Below the pieces are notes generated by a model, which was not told the DNA's origin, did not search any database, and saw only the letters and a program-made list of their open reading frames with translations. A program made the translations under genes and the position numbers. A stretch of DNA of 64,000 nucleotides from Arion vulgaris (taxonomy: Eukaryota; Mollusca; Gastropoda; Stylommatophora; Arionidae): positions 23,740,233-23,804,232 of the forward strand of contig CM036764.1 of the NCBI GenBank assembly GCA_020796225.1, given 5' to 3'. Below, piece by piece: positions 58,760 to 64,000 of the stretch; within the stretch, counting starts at the first letter, position 1, and each line of letters opens with the position of its first letter.

Positions 58760-59310
58760 CATAAACACAAAGAACATTGTTCAACACAATCTGTCTCCCC
58801 ACATTATACTATCAGTGCCAAACTTGAATGCTGGCATCAAATGATAGAAGAAAACTAGTCAAGACAGAGATGAAGTGTCTACGCAGAATGCTGGGAGTAT
58901 CAAGAAGAGACCAGTTTAGAAATGAAGACATCAGGAAAAGTAAAACTACATAGCACCAGAGATGAACTTCAAACAACAGTCGACTTCATCATAAGAATGC
59001 TTCTGACGGTATAATCATCAAAATATAAATCGCAAAGAAGAAAAAAGTGGGTACAACATCAGTAATGAACTTCATCAAGAAATAAAAAATGTAATGGTTT
59101 GACCATGTAAGCAAATTATCAATAGACAGTGCACCTCTAAGAGCAATGTTACTCCGATACAGTGGATACATAGCAAAGGGCAGTCCATGCAAAAGGTGGA
59201 CCTCAGAGACAATAGAGGTGATGAAAAACACTGAATCGCACACAAAAACCTGTTCTAGAAATCTTCTTATCCTGACGCTATGAGACAAAACAGGATTAGA
59301 GAGAAGAAAT
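58760..59310 (+). mobile_element. LINE RT C-terminal fragment with internal insert
   Basis: Same family as 17.2 kb: ATAGAAGAAAACTAGTCA, GATGAAGTGTCTACGCAGAA, AATGAAGACATCAGGAAAA, then about 110 bp of extra sequence before GTGGGTACAACATCAGTA. No open frame. Confidence 0.65.
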
Positions 59311-59838
59311 AAAACATCTATAGCCACATATTGAGATCACTTATAATAGTGAGATAATGTATTATAAAGCTTGTATACAGAATTTGCTTGACAGAAATAT
59401 ACCTAGTCTGCATGTCTGTACAAGAACCTGGCTGTTGCTGGCTCATTATTTCTTGATGAGGTGGAAAGATGCCCCCAGTTCTAATAAACAAAATTTCCTA
59501 ATGTAAGTTGTCATTATTTCTAAACATTTTTTGGTCAATAATCACTCCCTTTTAGGTAGCTTTATTTGGGGTATTTTGTTCCTTGCACATTTGATCAAAT
59601 CCACAGAATTGTTAATGTTATTCCACCAGATCTCTACCCTTTATTTCATACACTGTCAAGAGTAATAGTTACTTTCACTCTGCTTTCAATATTTCACTAC
59701 CATTTTACATGCTAGTCAAAATTTGTGTAGTGGGATTATTCATTATTTTGTTTGGTGTGTATAATGGTGCCCTTTTTTTAATGCATTAGCACAAATTTAT
59801 TGTGAGTTTTTATGTAAATAAATAAATAGACGGTAAAA

Positions 59839-60342
59839 TCTCTGGAAGACCTTCATAAATGGATGTTTACGTAGAATAGAGGGAGTGAGATGGTATAATA
59901 AGATTACGAATGAGGAACTCAGAGAAAGAACTAAACAGATACCAGTGGAGAAAGAGCTAAGGAAGAGACTCTAGCAATGGATAGGACACACATTGAGAAG
60001 ACTGATCGGAAGCATTGCAAGACAGGCACTGTTTTGGAACCCGCAGAAAAAGAAGAAATGGGGAAGACCTAAACATACCTGGAGAAGAGAACTGGAGACT
60101 GATATTAAAAGGATATGTAAAACATGGAAAGAATTGGAAGGGATGGCAGGAGAGAGGAAGAGCTGGAAGAAGTTTGTTAAAGACCTGTGCTCTGTTGGAA
60201 GTTCAAAGGTGAAAATCTCTGGAGGTCACAGATATGTGACTTTACATAAGAATGCTGAGAATTCCATGGACTCCTAAAATGAGCAATGTTGATGTGCTGA
60301 AAGAAGTCAATGCACAGATAAATCTCATTATAACATAAGTTA
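59839..60342 (+). mobile_element. LINE C-terminal fragment with TSD
   Basis: Reads RRIEGVRWYNKITNEELRER, WIGHTLRRLIGSIARQALFW, GRPKHTWRRELETDIKRICK and AGERKSWKKFVKDLCS, a well preserved ORF end. AAATAAATAGACRGTAAA flanks both sides (59820-59837; 60343-60360) with one mismatch. Confidence 0.8.
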
Positions 60343-60369
60343 AATAAATAGACAGTAAACAAGTATTAA

Positions 60370-60676
60370 CTCTTTCCACGCTTTAAGCCACACACTGCGC
60401 CACGGTGGAAGTCCGTTGCACGCTTTAAGCCGCACACTGCGCCATAGAGTTGCTTCCCTTATAAGAAGTCTTTCTAGTTTTACTTCTACTATTTTACTTC
60501 TACTACTTTTTAACCTTGTTATTCTATTGGGTTGTCCAGTTTTCTTCAATTTAGTATATAATAATATATATATGTTTATTTATTGACGAGTAGTTGGAAT
60601 CGTAATTAAAAACATTTTTTTTACTTCCTTGAATTAATTGCTTAAAAATTGAGGAAATAAATGGGCGTGGAAAGAG
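60370..60676. mobile_element. 307-bp TTAA MITE, copy 2
   Basis: Same CTCTTTCCACGC terminal repeats and TTAA flanks as the copy at 22331, with high similarity throughout. Inserted just past the TSD of the preceding LINE. Confidence 0.88.
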
Positions 60677-61039
60677 TTAAGGGCCTCTGGAAAAAGAAAT
60701 TTACCGTGCACAGGACTCAAACCACAGACTTACTTCTTATGGAACCCATTGCCTAGCCCTGCTGACAAACATTTTTCAGAGCACAACCAGCTATCTCTAA
60801 AAATATTTTAAAAAGAGCTTCACTTAGTCTTTTTCTCTGTGTCTTTTTGAAACAGCATTGACTAAAGAGCACAGAATGATCAAGTCAGATTAGATCAAAC
60901 AGTGCTTGCATAAACACATGCAATAAGCTTTTTGTGTTTGTTTATATATACGAGATGAAACAACAACATACATACACACAAGTAAACACATATAACAGAC
61001 ATGAACACATCATTCGTAGTAGCTTCAAGTATATTTGTA

Positions 61040-61249
61040 ACAAGTGAATGAAGAGTTGGTTTTTTTTTAAGAACCGTAGGGGAAGCACTGGAGCCAATGA
61101 ATATGGCAAGGAGTAAGCTTGTGGTTCGAACCCTGTGTTTGGTAAATTGTTTCGAATGTTTTAATACTTGTTTATTTCTATTTATTTACCACATTCATAG
61201 GCTCCAGTGCTTTCCTGGGGTTCTTAAAAACTTGTTACTCACTTCACTC
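61040..61249. repeat. fold-back element with box B-like loop
   Basis: Arms of about 60 bp (AAGCACTGGAGCC...ATGAAT...TGG and complement) flank an ~80-bp loop containing GTGGTTCGAACCC. Confidence 0.6.
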
Positions 61250-61534
61250 AATTATCAACATAAGAAAAACGAAGCCATAATTTTTCATACATGTCATGAG
61301 AAAAGGAAAATTAGAAAACATGATGACAGCTGACAAAATCAATGGGGGATGATATAGAAGACAACAAAGAGGGAAATTCTTGACATTCTCAGGTCATAGT
61401 GTGAAAATTTCAACATCCAAACTGGTAGTCATTTCTCAGAACAGATACTTGTGATGATCTATGATCGTCCGCACAGGCTGATATCACACCGGTTGATATC
61501 GCAATTGTGATGAAAATTATAATGATCTTCTTCT

Positions 61535-61790
61535 TCTTCTTTGCTTTCGTTCTTTACGACCAATTTTAATCACTCCTTGTGATATGTTTGATCTTTGCCA
61601 AGAACGTGTATATGTTGCACATTGGTTTGGTAGGCCTCTAAACGCATAGACTTCTACACATTTAGGACATGTGCATCCGATTTCAGCCAAACCTCCTTAG
61701 TCGCCTCTTACGACATGCGTGGCAGGTAACAGTTGTTCTATTATTTACACCCCAAATTTGGGCCCCAGTAGCCACTCAGTTACTATGATG
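61535..61790 (-). repeat. SINE family C, subfamily 1
   Basis: Antisense copy: TTCTTCTTCTTTG tail complement, GACCAATTTTAATCACTCC, AGTCGCCTCTTACGACATGC. Confidence 0.8.
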
Positions 61791-62248
61791 ACAATGATGA
61801 CAATTTATTATGATGACAATGTATGTGAAAGTTAATTACAATACATCTTAAACTGTTGGAGAAAAAATGTAATGTTTTATCAATTTCTGTAGTCTCATAG
61901 CTAGAAGGAATATTCTGGCAAGTAAAACAAAACTCTGTTCAGTTTCTGCTTGTTATGAGTTGAGAAGAAAAAAATAGTTCATGAACTAACAAAAATTTCA
62001 TTAAAAACTGAATAGAATAAAACACTAATAAATAGAAAATGTAATAAATTATTGAACAAGGTAGATCATTCTGAGTACCAGAAAGGAATTCAGGTCTTCA
62101 AGTTTTTGTTCAGATTTTCTACATAACATATGTAGTAACAGAACCATTTTAAGGAAAGTTTTGAAGAAGAACATAAGAGAAGTAAATGAAACTTGCAAAG
62201 ACATCTCTGTAATAAACAAAAGTTCATTTTATCAAAACATAAGACCTT

Positions 62249-63645
62249 GTCTGAGAGTGAGCTTTAGTTTAATAGAACATAAGATGAGAACGGTGCAATG
62301 ATACTTCTTGTCTGATAGTGAGCTTTAGTTTAATTGAACATAAGATGAGAACGGTACAATGATACTTCTTGTCTGATAGTGAGCTTTAGTTTAATAGAAC
62401 ATAAGATGAGAACGGTGCAATGATACTTCTTGTCTGATAGTGAGCTTTAGTTTAATAGAACATAAGATGAGAACGGTACAATGATACTTCTTGTCTGAGA
62501 GTGAGCTTTAGTTTAATTGAACATAAGATGAGAACGGTACAATGATACTTCTTGTCTGATAGTGAGCTTTAGTTTAATAGAACATAAGATGAGAACGGTG
62601 CAATGATACTTCTTGTCTGATAGTGAGCTTTAGTTTAATAGAACATAAGATGAGAATGGTACAATGATACTTCTTGTCTGAGAGTGAGCTTTAGTTTAAT
62701 AGAACATAAGATGAGAACGGTGCAATGATACTTCTTCTCTGAGAGTGAGCTTTAATTTAATTGAACATAAGATGAGAACGGTGCAATGATACTTCTTGTC
62801 TGATAGTGAGCTTTAGTTTAATTGAACATAAGATGAGAACGGTGCAATGATACTTCTTGTCTGATAGTGAGCTTTAGTTTAATTGAACATAAGATGAGAA
62901 CGGTACAATGATACTTCTTGTCTGAGGGGGAGCTTTAGTTTAATAGAACATAAGATGAGAACGGTGCAATGATACTTCTTCTCTGAGAGTGAGCTTTAAT
63001 TTAATTGAACATAAGATGAGAACGGTACAATGATACTTCTTGTCTGATAGTGAGCTTTAGTTTAATTGAACATAAGATGAGAACGGTGCAATGATACTTC
63101 TTGTCTGAGAGTGTGCTTTAGTTTAATTGAACATAAGATGAGAACGGTGCAATGATACTTCTTCTCTGAGAGTGTGCTTTAGTTTAATTGAACATAAGAT
63201 GAGAACGGTACAATGATACTTCTTGTCTGAGAGTGAGCTTTAGTTTAATAGAACATAAGATGAGAACGGTGCAATGATACTTCTTGTCTGAGAGTGAGCT
63301 TTAATTTAATTGAACATAAGATGAGAACTGTACAATGATACTTCTTGTCTGATAGTGAGCTTTAGTTTAATTGAACATAAGATGAGAACGGTACAACAAT
63401 ACTTCTTGTCTGAGGGGGAGCTTTAGTTTAATTGAACATAAGATAAGAATGGTACAATGATACTTCTTGTCTGAGAGTGTGCTTTAGTTTAATAGAACAT
63501 AAGATGAGAACGGTACAATGATACTTCTTGTCTGAGAGTGTGCTTTTTTCGTTTAATAGAACATAAGATGAGTACAGTGCAATGATACATGTGTTCTGAG
63601 TATGAGGTTTAATAGAACACAAAAGACATCAGTACAATAACACAT
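62249..63645. repeat. 61-bp tandem array, about 22 units
   Basis: Unit contains GAGCTTTAGTTTAAT, GAACATAAGATGAGAACGGT and CAATGATACTTCTTGTCTGA. Units are very similar at a constant 61-bp period; only the last ones are degraded. Diagnostic variants (TAG/TTG, GTGC/GTAC, GAGGGGG, CTTCTCTG) recur at multiples of 61 bp. Confidence 0.95.
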
Positions 63646-63936
63646 TTGTAATTTCCAAAATGATTCAAATTCTAGAAAAAATGACAGGCTGAAAGTGAAA
63701 TAAAAGTCAGTTAAATTTGTATCGAGTGTTACATTGTTATTAATCTATCCATGCTTTTTTTTTATCAACATAACTATGAGTTGCTCTGTCTGATGGTGCC
63801 TAAAATATGTGTTACTAATTAGCAAAGTGTCTTCTGTTCAATAGGAAAACAAGATAACCAATAGAATTAACAGTTAAAGCTTGAATCTTCTTTGTGTTTG
63901 AACAGTTTTAAAATTATGTGGATGACATGATATTCA

Positions 63937-63940
63937 ATAT

Positions 63941-63991
<51 letters not shown>
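63937..63991. repeat. (TA)n microsatellite near window end
   Basis: TA tract with one AATA interruption; the sequence ends shortly after it. Confidence 0.9.
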
Positions 63992-63996
<5 letters not shown>

Positions 63997-64000
63997 ATAT

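Noticed and set aside
62249..63645. CRISPR-like array
   Set aside because: The whole 61-bp unit repeats without unique spacers, and the context is eukaryotic.

Overview
This is AT-rich metazoan nuclear DNA. It carries split exons with GT..AG introns, many non-LTR retrotransposon (LINE) fragments, several tRNA-derived SINE families, TTAA-flanked DNA elements, (TA)n microsatellites and two minisatellites. There is no prokaryotic organisation. The LINE types (APE endonuclease plus RT, and RNase H-bearing elements) and the intron texture suggest a lophotrochozoan, perhaps a mollusc. That placement is inference; the species cannot be fixed from the window.

The one host gene I can support is on the + strand: 14 phase-consistent exons (15016..41411; 2,076 nt, 692 codons) encoding the C-terminal RhoGEF unit (DH-PH, GEF2) of a Trio/Kalirin/UNC-73 family protein. 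An acidic linker precedes it and a 220-residue Ser/Thr-rich linker follows. The gene is open at both ends: the first exon has an acceptor and the last ends in a donor. No SH3, Ig or kinase exon was recognised in the 22.6 kb after the last exon, and no exon in the first 15 kb.

Region by region. 0-15 kb: no recognised exon; LINE 3' fragments (0.1-1.7, 5.5, 6.8-7.2, 8.1-8.4, 9.3-10.2, 13.1-13.3, 14.5-14.9 kb), SINEs and a tiny mariner-like MITE. 15-41 kb: the trio-like exons. Their introns hold a near-full-length antisense LINE (26.15-29.24 kb) flanked on both sides by (TA)n, three same-strand copies of one SINE (one fills most of a 407-bp intron), a 309-bp TTAA MITE and an 852-bp TTAA element. 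41-64 kb: intron or 3' flank with LINE and SINE remnants, a 27-bp x 18 minisatellite that stays open as a 9-residue repeat, a 905-bp TTAA element carrying a piggyBac-like acidic N-terminal ORF nested inside a LINE, a second full copy of the MITE, and a 61-bp x ~22 tandem array.

The most interesting non-genic signal is a set of TTAA-flanked elements (about 7.8, 22.3, 37.0, 53.4, 55.6-56.5 and 60.4 kb). Some share a subterminal motif, and one insertion is supported by comparison with a paralogous empty site within the window. All family names are from reading the sequence; no database search was run.
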